From NCBI GenBank assembly GCA_963678675.1, contig OY783193.1, positions 21,188,977 through 21,252,976 on the forward strand: 64,000 bases of DNA, in the 5' to 3' direction. Shown piece by piece: positions 10,737-20,927 of the stretch. A program made the position numbers and the translations under genes. Within the stretch, counting starts at the first letter, position 1, and every line of letters starts with the position of its first letter. This stretch comes from Xiphydria camelus (lineage: Eukaryota; Arthropoda; Insecta; Hymenoptera; Xiphydriidae). The notes under the pieces are model-generated. The model was not told the DNA's origin. It saw only the letters and a program-made list of their open reading frames with translations, and did no database searches.

Positions 10737-11068
10737 AAATCATCATCTGATGATGAAATTGACGTCTTACGAAGAATGAGAAATGCTAGGAAAATACGTG
10801 CCCGGTAAGTAAATAAAGGATACCTATACCTACTAATTTATAACCAATATCTAATACAAAACTATTCCAGAGTTGACTATTTCGAAGAATACAATGGTTG
10901 TAGAATTCTTCACTTGATTTCGTTTGGAAAAACAAACCTGTCAGAGATTATTGGGACAAATACGACATCGCATTGCTTCGAGGTCGCCAAGTAATGCAGC
11001 AATTCAGCCAGCAACAAAATTATTGCCGACTTTAAGATTTCTTGCTTCGGGATCAATGCTAATTACTG
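10737..11068 (+). pseudogene. Truncated Harbinger transposase start
   Basis: An acidic first segment (SSSDDEIDVLRRMRNARKI) ends at a donor-like GTAAGT at about 10804. After a short intron, VDYFEEYN and then, after a one-base frameshift near 10915, LLGQIRHRIASRSP and LLPTLRFLASGS follow. These match the N-terminal part of PIF/Harbinger nuclease-type transposases. The frame stops near 11068, where captured sequence begins; the catalytic DDE part is missing. The inverted copy at 22150-22210 has the same frameshift, so the defect predates the spread of these two copies. Confidence 0.6.
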
Positions 11069-11109
11069 TAGGTAATCGTTTTTATCATAATGTTAAAACT
11101 TTTAATTAG

Positions 11110-11562
11110 TGATTATTATATGCCGCCACCTCTGCAACCTCCAACGACTCCTAACATCGCGAGGAGAGCTAGTTTACAGGGCTACAAGTTCATCGATCGG
11201 CATAAACCGCCACTGATCTCCCAGAAATCAATGGGCGACATACTGAAAAACATCAACAAAGTCAAAATGAAACTCGTCACAAGGTACGATTAAACAATTT
11301 TATCGCGGTAAACTTTTTATTCGCCAGGAACAAAGAGGAGTTTCGCATTGTCAGAATGTCGTGGCTGCGAAAGATTGATTTTGTTCACAGTGGGCTTTTA
11401 AACGTGTTTTTCAGATCGCCGGGTGGGAGACCTTTGCGAGCCAAACGAGAAAATAGCTCTTGCAACGACCTTCAAGAGATCTTACGGAAACGATATATCG
11501 CAATGCAATCGCCGCACAGTAAAAATTCCACCGCGACGTTGACGTTCGATAATTCGTTCTAG
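11110..11562 (+). pseudogene. Captured exons resembling mitochondrial fission regulator (MTFR)
   Basis: Exon A 11110-11283 reads a proline-rich start (MPPPLQPPTTPN) and SMGDILKNINKVKMKLVT. The donor AG/GTACGA opens an intron of 131 bp that ends TTTTTCAG/A at 11414. Exon B 11415-11562 continues in phase as RSPGGRPLRAKRE and ends FDNSF-stop. A short Pro-rich stretch, then M-x-D-I-L-K-x-I-N-K-V-K followed by R-S-P-G-G, is the conserved signature of the MTFR family, regulators of mitochondrial division in animals. The last exons and a 3' UTR appear to have been taken as genomic DNA. Upstream exons are absent, so it is a gene fragment; an acceptor-like TTTTAATTAG precedes exon A and could allow fusion to upstream transposon exons. 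Confidence 0.6.
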
Positions 11563-12500
11563 ATTAAGAACTCGATGATACTGAAGTTCTCTGGATCGCA
11601 GCAATCGCGTCGGACGGTGCTCCGAGGAACGGCTATTGTAGCCTTCCTTTCCACGCGTGAGATTGAATCATGATTATAATTTTATCTGAGTCAGAGCTTT
11701 GGAGAATCAAAATTAATAGATCTCTCTTCTTTTTTTTTATAAATGAGTCTTTCTCTGCGAGGTAATTTCGCACGACACATTTTAGATTATAGTTCTTTTT
11801 TAATAGGAGGATAGAAGCTCATAGAAACGTCGGGAAAATTTTGTTTTCTCTCTTCGCTCTTTTACTCAGAAAATACAAGTTTAAATTTAAAATTGACGCA
11901 CGCGGGTCTCTAATCGCGAGAATCTCAACGGTATCCAATAATATCAACCAAAGAAGTCATCTACCATTGCATTGTCTTCTATAAGTAACATTTAAATTTA
12001 TCTAGGTAGACATTATACCTTTCTTCAATTCGCGTGATTGCAGAGTTTTCAGGAGCAGAAGTGATACATCCGTCGTACGATGTAGAATATGAAAAAATTT
12101 TAGATTTGCATTGATACACTTTTGTAAGATACCTCGGCATTAGACATCAAGTCGTACAACGCTCTTTGTATACTCTTTAGATAGGGTCGCGTATACTTAA
12201 AAAAACGATAACATTGTACCGCTCTATGTAATCTCAGAGTAATGTCACCGCGTGATAAATCTTAAGTTGTAGCGATTTAAAAGTTTATAGATTTTAGAAT
12301 ATATTTTGTCCGATACGAGATTTGGATCAAATGGTGCAATTTTACGTTGTAATTACTATTATTGTGTGACGACCCTTATAATTTTTTGAGACTGAACACA
12401 TTCTTGTTGGTGAGATATCGAATGTTTGGACGTGTTTTGTACCTGATGCTTTTATCGACGACTCGAAAATAAAAGTTATTATTACGAAAATATAAATATA
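11563..12500 (+). other. Captured 3' UTR-like sequence
   Basis: AT-rich non-coding sequence directly after the mtfr-like stop codon, with an AATAAA hexamer at about 12468 shortly before the right transposon arm begins. Shared with the inverted copy as far as about 12145. I infer that it is the 3' UTR of the captured gene. Confidence 0.45.
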
Positions 12501-12983
12501 TTGTTATAGATATCTTTTATTTACCGCGGGCACGTATTTTCTTTGGATTTCTGATTCTTGGTAATACGTCAATGTCATCATCAGATGATGATTAAAAAAC
12601 TGGTACATCAATCAACTATTTCAAAATTAATAACAATTTACCACAACGATCAGGTTATGATTATGTCATGAAAGAATAAAGACGTCAAAAAAACAAGTTA
12701 GGTTATACTGAGAATAACAACTCCGAATTTCATTTATCGCGCCGGAACAGCTGTCAAAACGACCAAATGTCATGCGCAGTACGTACTTCTTACTACCAAC
12801 CTAAAAATAATTTTAGATGACCAACGCTTATACCTGGAATAGTTATCCCAGGCAAACTTGGAGCTGGTAAAACGCCTGCGCTTTATACCAGGTATAAAGA
12901 AGAGAGAGAAAGAGAGAGAGTATAAATTTATCCTCGGTATACTTATTCTATGTATAACTTGGCTTTGGTAAAACTGGCCCTAA

Positions 12984-13390
12984 ATAGATAGTAACTCAGT
13001 CTAGCGAGAGTGATAGGCGCCGGGTCGCAAGCGAAGGGCCTCGACCGCGTGCTCAGATTTCAGGAGCCTCGCGGGAGGCAACAGAAACCCTCTGCCTTTT
13101 ATGCTCTCCTCGGACAAAGTGCAGACCCGCAATAAATTCGACTATTGCGGTGCACGTGTACTTCTTCGGGGATAGTACCAACCGAACGGCGCTGAATCTG
13201 CGTACTCTCCCGGCGCCAATTTTCATGCTCCAGCTCGGTGGTTTCGAAGAATTTCCTTCTCCCACCATGCATAGAAGTCATATCGATATAGGTCAAAAGT
13301 ACATAAATAATGAGATAATAGTAATTGAAACTTCTTCACTGGCAAGTAAGTTTAGCCTCATATGGTACGTATGTGTGTACAATCTATAAT
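12984..13390. repeat. Right part of repeat X
   Basis: GC-richer segment (GCGCCGGGTCGCAAGCGAAG onward) shared with 49345-49745. A minus-strand frame of about 71-80 codons is open in both copies (13053-13268 and 49409-49654) but has no family resemblance and may be fortuitous. Right of it begins the arm of a large palindrome. Confidence 0.5.
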
Positions 13391-13879
13391 ACATCACGAT
13401 TGTAAATAGATATTTGATAAGTCAAAGAAACATGTGAGGCTCAACTTATTCACCAGGAAAGGAAATTTAATCGCCATTATCTTATTATCTATGAACTTTA
13501 GGCCCACATCGATGTAAGATACTTTGTTGTAGATAAAAATACGCGTGTGTATAATAACATATAATATAAAACAGTTTTTATAGAAAAATTGTTAGATGTG
13601 AAGCATCGAAATTCTTCTTTGTAGAAAGTATGCGATAGGAAGGATCGACCACGCGTCCGTCGAAAGAACACGTGCGCCAGTGCGCATTTGTATTTATGAC
13701 TGTGATACTATTATTTCTATATCGCGTAAGTAACAATCTGATTTTTGTCCACTGGATGAAGCACTGTGCGACGTCAGAAAAATCACGTCATAATGACGTT
13801 CTACCGTACGTTGTGATGACGTAAAAAAAATGACGGTTCTAAAAGGTTAGTTCTGACGTATACCTATCTTTTCATCGTG

Positions 13880-13941
13880 AGCGGTCACCATCCAACTAGT
13901 GTCCGCACTTTTCGCTGCTTAACTTCGTTGATCGGTCGGTG
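13880..13941 (-). pseudogene. 5S rRNA-derived segment, copy 2
   Basis: Minus-strand block with GAAGTTAAGCAGCG and TTGGATGGTGACCGC at 5S box A/box C spacing. It lacks one G of box C, like copy 0 and unlike copy 1. Confidence 0.6.
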
Positions 13942-14529
13942 TCCTTGAGTCTTCATCTGCTGCACGCTCCTGTGGTTAAGAATATTAATACTATTGGTGT
14001 TCATATGAAGTTTGATGAATAAATGTATATTGCTTTTCCTGTCAATAAGGAAGAGCTTGAATAAATAAGATTTTATAATTGTATTATTTTTTTCTCAACA
14101 TTTTTCTAAATTTATGATTGTATCTTTTGATAAATATTCTTGCATAGACACAAATTGATATTAATAATGCAAGAAATAAATATAAATAAATAATTATAAA
14201 TAAATAAATAATTATACGAATGTTTATTCATCCTACATTAATTGATTGTCTTTCATTTACTTTAATAATAATCTGTGCTTTTTAATAAACAGTATAGTTT
14301 ATAACTTGCTCAACATACTCTGGAGACTCGAAATGAAATAATTTATTGATTTAATAATTGAACAAATTACAATTTTTGTCCATTTGTTCACAAATAAATT
14401 TTCAAGTCCCTATATATACAGGAGACCGAAATTTTTTTAAGTCTCGTTCGTCATTAAAAATGACGGAAAAGTTCCGTCAAAAAGACGTTGAATTTTGACG
14501 TCCAAGGTACGTCGTAAATATGACGTCCC

Positions 14530-16737
14530 TTTTTTTTTTTTAAGGAGGGGGAATGCGTTTACGCACACCCGGTCTGAGCAATGACCGGGTAGTGTGGGAC
14601 TCGGGACACCTGCGCAGTGCAATGCAGGGCCCAATACCCACTAAACCTAACCTCCATCAAAAAGCCCCAAAGGTGAGGCACCGGGGAAATCCGCCACGTA
14701 AAGCTAACCAACATCCAGCACCTCACCGGGATGGACGAGTTTTGATCGCCCTCAAACTCCAACAGCTCAAAGGCCACCTCGGCTCAAGACATAGGCGGAA
14801 AACGGAAGAGACAAAGGTGGATAGATAGGAGAAGAAGAATAAAGAGAAAGAAGTACAGTAGCCTAATGTCGAGCACTTACACTCCGATCAGAGAGTGACA
14901 TCCCAAGAGAGAGATGCCATGCCAACACCGCCACCTTGTCCATAAGAGGGAAAAGGGGTTAACTACTCCACCCGCCCGTGTGAGCGCGCCCCCAATAACT
15001 CGGACACAGCGCACCCACACGGGTAGATTTGTCGTATAGCATGGGCGCATGCGCGCCACTCCAGTACTAACACCACGCAGGCTTTATCATAGCGGCCCTT
15101 CGCCTGAAGACACCACAGCTGATGAAATAAGTCATCAGCTCTGACATGTGCCATCTCTCCAAATATTGCCAACTGCATGGGGGCTGTGATGCCTCAAAAT
15201 CACGTCAGCCTGCAAGCAGGCCGGTACAATCAAGCGGGGTAAGTCACCCATCTTATCCAGTGGCCAAGGATAAGCCGCAACCATTAAGATTTCACATGGT
15301 GCGACCTGTCCAAGCTGTATCACATCCAAATCGCTCCAGCCTAGGCTGAAGACTCACCTCGAGTGCGCCGCTCAAGTCCGTTAGGACGAGCGGTCGCACT
15401 CACTTAGTCTAATCTTAGAAATAGACCTAATCCTACAGCGGTGGCACCTGGCGGCCGGGGCCCGCAGGCCCCCCGAGGTGAGCCTGCGGGTCCCGGCCAA
15501 GCCCCCCACCACTATTCCACATCCACACCATCGAGGCTTTATCATAGCGGCCGATGCGCCTAAGACACCACAGCCGATGAAACAGATCATCAGCTGGATC
15601 TTGTGTCCTCTCTCCAAAATAGCCAAACTAATGGGGCAGTACGCCTCGAAACAACATAGCCAGCAAGCAAGCTGGAACTATCATGACGACATCACCTCAG
15701 CCTGCAAGCCGGCCGGTTCAATCAAGTAGGGTAGGTTCCCTGTCATATCCAATGGCCAAAGGGTAGGCCGCGTCATGCTGGTCTCTCATGGCGCGACCCG
15801 TCCAAGCTGTGTCTCATCCCAAATTGCTCCAGCCAAGGCTGGAGACTTTCCACATCGAGTGTGGCCACTCAAGCCCAAAAGGACGAGCGGTCGCTCTCAC
15901 TTAACCTAATCTTAAAAGTAAGTCTACTCCTATAGCGGTGGCGCCGGCAGCCAACGCCCGCAGGCCCCCCGAGGGGAACCTGTAGGCCCCGACCAGCCCC
16001 CCACAGCCGCTCAACACACCTCAGAAAATGACCTCACAAGAGGGGATGCCATGCCAATCACACCATCTAGGCTTTTCCACAGCGGCCCATACGCCTAAGA
16101 CACCACAGCCGAGATCATCAACTGTGACTTATGCCATCTCTCCAAGTTCCACCTCCAACCACTCATCTCTTCGCCACAGGGCCCCGAGACCGCTCTAGCC
16201 CGTCGTTCTCGCAGAGCGAGCCCGCACCAAAGACTGGGTAGCTGCAGGGCCACCAGCAAAAGCTCATACGGCCCCCCCGCTCGATACAGAGACTTCGGCC
16301 GTCCAGGGGCAAAGTCGCCTCCGAGAGCAGAGGGGCAATGACCCCACACTATACCCCCCCATGTCAAGCTATCGGCATGCCATCGCCTACACACCCTTAC
16401 ACAGGGTTTTCGGAATCGCCGGAAAGTCGGCCGTACCCATCTAGGGTCGTAAGTCACCGACCCCGAACCGCGTAAAGGGAAGGAATAAATTCTACAACCC
16501 ACGCACCCCAGGCCAGAGCGGTCCCCCGTCCACAGTAGCTCTCTCCCCACACAACCACCGGCCAATTAAGGCAGGTGGGTTCCACCTCCAACCGCGCTTC
16601 CACCAGCCGGTTGCGCTTCCCATCGGTGGCTCTTAGTAGCCCGGACCCACGGGCGCCCATACATGGCGGCCCGCGGATCCCGACTAGGCCCCCCCCCCCC
16701 CCCCCCCCACCACGACAAGGTGGCCACCACGGGGGGG
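14530..16737 (-). mobile_element. GC-rich poly(A) retroelement, 14-bp target duplication
   Basis: The 14-mer AAATATGACGTCCC occurs immediately left (14516-14529) and right (16738-16751) of a 2208-bp insert that starts with 12 T. The element is therefore on the minus strand with its poly(A) tail at 14530. It is visibly GC-rich against AT-rich surroundings. I recognise no reverse transcriptase; the longest minus frame (16095-16565) matches no family I know. It could be a 5'-truncated LINE represented by its 3' region or a large non-autonomous retroelement mobilised by a LINE. A run of about 20 C lies at 16689-16708. Confidence 0.75.
15075..16140 (-). repeat. About 450-540 bp tandem repeats inside the retroelement
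   Basis: Imperfect units start with AGGCTTTATCATAGCGGCC-like sequence near 15080, 15532 and (as AGGCTTTTCCACAGCGGCCC) 16069. Each is followed by CACCACAGC and a block containing GCCTGCAAGC, CCAAGCTG and GACGAGCGGTCGC. Unequal spacing shows indels between units. Confidence 0.65.
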
Positions 16738-17041
16738 AAATATGACGTCCCTGTGACGTTAATATTACGACAACTGACGTCTGAAACCCTATACTGACCA
16801 AAATATGACGTCTCTGAGACGTTATTCTAACGTCAGTGTGCTCTACCTGGGTAATGTCTCTTTAAACGCGGTCTTCGTTTATGCTTCACTTTGCTCCACT
16901 CTAAAATTTACGACAAATCAATCTTTACAATGTGAGTAATTGAAATATATATGTCTCCACCTGCAGAAAGAGCTAATCAGGGAATAAAAGGGATTAATCT
17001 GTAGAGCCCGGGGTGGTCGACATATCGACCAGCGCCAGCGG

Positions 17042-17470
17042 ATGATGAATACCAGATATTTATCAAAATTTGAAGATTATGGCCCGAAACTTGTTACTCG
17101 GGGGTTTTCGAGGTCGCTCATTACGATGCTGATGTCGAAATTGGTCTATTCTCAAATCCAAGATGGCGAATGCAATATGGCGGATGATGAATTCCAGAAA
17201 TCTTTCGAATTTGAAGATTATGGCCCGAAACTTGTTACTCGGGGGTTTTCGGGGTCGCTCATTACGATGCTGATGTCAACATTGGTCTATTCTCAAATCC
17301 AAGATGGCGAATGCAATATGGCGGATGATGAATTCCAGAAATCTATAGAATTTGAAGATTATGGCCCGAAACATGTTACTCGGGGGTTTTCGGGATCGCT
17401 CGTTACGATGCTGATGTCAAAATTGGTCTATTCACAAATCCAAGATGGCTGATCCAATATGGCGGATGAT
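17042..17470 (+). repeat. 141-bp minisatellite with conserved open frame
   Basis: About three copies of a 141-bp unit (starts near 17069, 17210 and 17351). The period is exactly 47 codons and one plus frame stays open for 136 codons; units read FEDYGPKLVTRGFSGSLITM with few replacements. Open frame and multiple-of-three period could mean coding constraint, or simply reflect a unit without stops. No start context, domain or flanking exon supports a gene. Confidence 0.6.
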
Positions 17471-17610
17471 GAGAATAGACGAACTTAGACATCTGCTAAT
17501 GAGTTCACAGTTCCACGCTTTTCCAGAAAGGGCTAATGGCTGGACGAATCGGAATAGATCGTTTTCCGCCTACTTATTTGATAGTTACCGTTATATGTAG
17601 AAACATTAAA

Positions 17611-18010
17611 TTAGACGGCCGAATATTTTGACAAATATGTGTGGCATAGAAAAACAAAAAAACAAGTATTCAATAGTTTTAAAAATTTTATCCAGCCATA
17701 TCAAACTCGACCCCCTCCCCTCTCCCCGCTGGGGGGCGGGGGGTAAATTCAAATCTATCGATTCGAGCGCCATCTACCGAAGATACAACAAATATTTCCG
17801 ACAAAAGTTTCTTATTTTTTAACGCAAAACCCGAATCTGAAATAAAAATTGGGGGTTTCCATTAAAAATTTTAAGGCCCCCCCCCCCCCCCCGCGGGGAA
17901 GAGGGGAGGGGGTCAAGTTTGATATGGCTAGATAGAATTTTTAAAACTATTGAATACGTGTTTTTTTGTTTTTCTATGCGACGCAAATTTTTCAAAATAT
18001 TCGGCCGTCC
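17611..18010. repeat. About 400-bp fold-back MITE
   Basis: Ends GACGGCCGAATATTTTGA and its complement at about 17985-18005. Arms of roughly 110 bp (17625-17740 and 17885-18000) include CATATCAAACTCGACCCCCT and its inverse. The centre contains a run of C and GGGGGG tracts. No coding capacity. Confidence 0.65.
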
Positions 18011-18409
18011 CGGGACTTTTTTTACACCCTGTATAATAAAATATTAAAGCATTAATACATTACACAAGAACATTTTTTCTTCTTTTCCTTTATTGTATAT
18101 TTAGTTTTTAGCTGTGTAAATAAATATAGATTACTATTATTATTATTTCTATTATTATTAATAATGCATTGAAAATGAAAGAAACATTCATTTACATTAA
18201 AGTCAAAACAAGTACAAAAGGGGTGGTTAATGAAAAGTATGGTCTTCGTTCATTACATATATTTATTCCATAGTAGATAGTGACATATATGGTAGTGTAA
18301 ATTTTCATAACATTCGCATAACCGGTTCAAGAGCGTGATTAGTTTCGATCACGTTTTCGGCGATATTGAACACTGTGCGTCGACGCCCCACTTTTCTTTG
18401 CATTTTAGT

Positions 18410-18630
18410 ATTTTTTCGTCACTCAGTGCGTAAAACTCGGTTTCACGGGCGTCCTCAACCCCGTCAACCTCGTATTTAGCACTTAGTGACAAAAAATAGA
18501 ATCCGTTATAAGGGCGTTTCGCGTCGTTTTAACTCGTGTGATTGCCGCACTCGCTTCGCTCGTGCGGAAAACTTCACACTCGTTAAAAACGGCGCTTCAC
18601 GCCCTTATAACGAAAATATCTATATTTCTA
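18410..18630 (+). repeat. Hairpin repeat, inverse of 8748-8950
   Basis: Carries the CGTTATAAGGGCG ends and the loop CCGCACTCGCTTCGCTCGTG. It matches the minus strand of 8748-8950. Region 18011-18409 to its left is AT-rich with a TTA/ATT microsatellite near 18130-18165 and nothing else recognised. Confidence 0.6.
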
Positions 18631-18674
18631 TTAAAATGATACTAACCCTTTCAGTCACAGATTTCTTTAAAAAG

Positions 18675-18903
18675 GAAAAAACACAAAACGTGTGGCCGCC
18701 ACACACGGAAGGAGTGAAACTTCGATATCAGTTTCTCTGAATTTGATTCCGGTGGTATTAGTTTCAATTGGCTCTATACAAGTCTTTTACAATGCTTCTT
18801 CGTAGAGCCAATTGAAACTAATACCATCGGAATCAAATTCAGAGAAACTGATATCGAAGTTTCACTTCTTCCGCGTGTGGCGGCCACACGTTTTGTGTTT
18901 TTT
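18675..18903. repeat. Near-perfect 100-bp-arm fold-back
   Basis: Arms 18675-18777 and 18803-18903 are near-perfect complements (for example GTGTGGCCGCCACAC and TCTCTGAATTTGATTCCG) with a loop of about 25 bp. The few mismatches suggest a recent origin or gene conversion between the arms. Confidence 0.75.
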
Positions 18904-19209
18904 GTTGAATTCAATATGAATTTTGTTATGGGCACAAAATGTAGTGTAAGGAATATCATATTCACTGGATGTATTTTCACCGATATTGGATCCTCCAGGA
19001 ACTTGAAAATCTGTTACATTCTCCAGGATTTGAGACTGGTGTTGATCTGCATTAGCAGATATAGCAATATTTGATTGTGTTAATTTAATTCACTCTCTCC
19101 ATTTTCGACTTCGTTCTGCATCAGTTTTAGGTAGTGTCTTCGTCATTGTTTTCTTTACACGGTGCCTGTCACGAAACTCTTTTGCCCGTTGTTTTCCTGT
19201 TTTTGCCAT
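18903..19209 (-). pseudogene. Basic TE-type protein fragment
   Basis: From ATG at 19209 on the minus strand: MAKTGKQRAKEFRDRHRVKK, then LPKTDAERSRKWRE, a stop at about 19092, and an open stretch of about 60 codons reaching the fold-back at 18903. The K/R-rich TDAERSRKWR head resembles the N-terminus of uncharacterised transposon-encoded proteins in insect genomes; this is recognition by eye. A weaker second copy of the head lies at about 19270-19340. Broken by the stop and cut by the fold-back. Confidence 0.4.
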
Positions 19210-19340
19210 AATAATTGTAATATAACACACACGCAAAAGAATGTTCAGTGTTCATTGACGTTAACGAAATAGAAAGTTTATTTTACACGTTGCCTGTCAC
19301 TGTACTCTTTTGACCGTTGTGTTGTTTTTTTTTGCAACAA

Positions 19341-20927
19341 TAATTATAAATTAATACACACACACACGAAAGAATGTACAGTAATGCCTGGTGGTTACTC
19401 AAGAAAGGTCACGACTCCGATCGCAGACTACACAAGCTCCATATAGACGGCCATTCGACGCGGTAAAATCCGGAAAACTGAAAATGTACAAACGAAATAC
19501 AAACAACTTACAATTAACTCCGTGCCCTCTAGTCTGGCTTCTCATATCATCTTACGGATACGCCCAAAAAAGGGTCCTAAACGCTAGATTTATAGTGAGA
19601 CTAAATAGTCCTCTTTTAGTGGAGGTGCGACACTGCGTCGCCTCATAATATGAACAATAGCTTCCATTTTGCCCGAAGAAACCCTCTCGAGCAACACAAA
19701 CCAGACCCCCTCTGCACAGTCTAAACAGCGATTGATTTTTGCGTCATTTTTCTTCAGTTTCAAGTTAATAACTATGACATGTGCGATCAAGAGTAGATCT
19801 CCTCGAGGTCGTAAATCCCGAAGGCACTACTGCGTGACACGAATAGTGACCGAAAATGTAGAGTGGTGGATTTAAACCGTATCAGTTAGTTGAAACGATT
19901 TAACACTGCACTCACAATATTACTGGTGATTATATTGGATTCAAAGAGATACAGTAATTCCGTGATGTAGCCGTGGATTATAATTAGATACACTGAGAGG
20001 TAGTTTTGAGGGAAATGTGTGGGACTGCGAACGCGTTCGTAACCCCCATTCACCAAAACATACCACCTGCCTCGCTGTTGCGACCGATGTACAGATAATA
20101 TCTAAATTAGTGTGCGTTACTTAGGTTGCGATAATAGTGAGCCTCGCCGCGTGAGTGATAGTCGCACGGCGGCCTGGCGCTCCAGCCTCGCAAAATCGAC
20201 ACATGGCTTGCCTGGCAAAGGCGATAGTCTACCTACGGTAGAGAGTGGTGGAATGGGGCAGAGTTGAGAACGGTGTATTGGGGCAGGGTCGAGAGCGCTG
20301 TATGAGTGAGGCACGGTCGGAAACGCTGGAGTGTTTGGGTTTCGTTATGGTCTCTCGTGTCGGCGCGCGCTATTTTAGTACCCTCAGCAAAGAAGTTTCA
20401 CTTCAAAATCTCAAATGTGGTATACTACTTGAAAATACATTTCTGAACATGTTTTATTTAGAAATGTGAATTTAAATGGACGCGATGATCGAAAGGGTTA
20501 AGAATGTTAAATATTCGTAGAATATCACTCTCATGTTTGAACTTCCAGTATAACCACAATGTATGATATTCTGTCTGTGGAACGAAAATTTATTTGAAGT
20601 GAAACTTTAAGTATGACGTAAGCGTTTAAGTACTGAAAGTTTAACACGCTCCTCTCCAGGGGGTTTGGCACCGTAGGCATACTGGAGGTGGAAATGGTTT
20701 GCGAATAGTCCAGTAAAATTTCCGTTTAAATCGAAAATTGAGACATACGGGCGAAAACTTGGGAAAAGGTGTGTTTTGATGTTATTAATCGAGGGAACAT
20801 ATTAAAAGAAAAATTACCAACCGGGTACGGCTGTAAAAAATTATTTATTGTTGAAAAAATCGATTCTTCGCTAATATTTTGAAAACTACGTGACATATTG
20901 AAAAATAGTTCAGACAAAAATTGTAGA
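19341..20927. other. 1.6 kb without recognised feature
   Basis: Only short open frames in all frames (up to 85 codons) with no recognisable motif. A short CA/ACAC tract lies at about 19357-19367. GAAGTTTCACTTCAAAAT at about 20390 recurs near 33830, hinting at another dispersed repeat. Confidence 0.4.

Larger units (their letters stand above)
10469..12980 (+). mobile_element. Harbinger-like element carrying mtfr-like exons, copy 1
   Basis: 2512 bp with termini GGGCCGGTTTTACCAAC and GGTAAAACTGGCCC, flanked by the 3-bp duplication TAA (10466-10468, 12981-12983). Repeat X copy 3 at 49339-49341 shows the unoccupied site. The left arm holds the start of a Harbinger transposase. The right arm (from about 12509) is an inverted version of the left arm, including the reverse complement of the same transposase start, so the element is fold-back-like. 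Between the arms (about 11069-12500) is non-transposon sequence with two exons of an mtfr-like gene, an intron and a polyadenylation signal. This resembles a Pack-type transposon. Confidence 0.82.
9667..13710 (+). repeat. Repeat X, copy 1 (interrupted by Harbinger element)
   Basis: X starts TTTGATGTGAAACATCTTAT. Left part is 9667-10468 and right part 12984-13710, with a 2.5-kb element between. The same left part appears inverted at 22608-23465, and left plus right without interruption at 48488-50480. Within X is a fold-back segment (about 10012-10310) with inner arms around AAACGGTA and ACACAACGG. Copy 1 is cut on the right at about 13711, half-way through a larger palindrome that copy 3 preserves. 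Coding capacity was not recognised. Confidence 0.75.
13774..16852 (-). mobile_element. 5S-bearing TIR element, copy 2 (inverted, split by retroelement)
   Basis: Reverse-complement copy of 4920-7210. The outer end is GTGTGCTCTACCTGGGTA at 16835-16852. The 5S-like block lies at 13880-13941, and the left end is truncated within the TGACGT zone near 13774. It is interrupted at 14530-16737 by a retroelement with a 14-bp target duplication. The mariner of copy 1 is absent here. Confidence 0.72.

Noticed and set aside
16095..16565. 156-codon minus-strand frame in the GC-rich retroelement
   Set aside because: No recognisable motif, high GC favours chance open frames, and it overlaps the third tandem unit without conservation in the other units.
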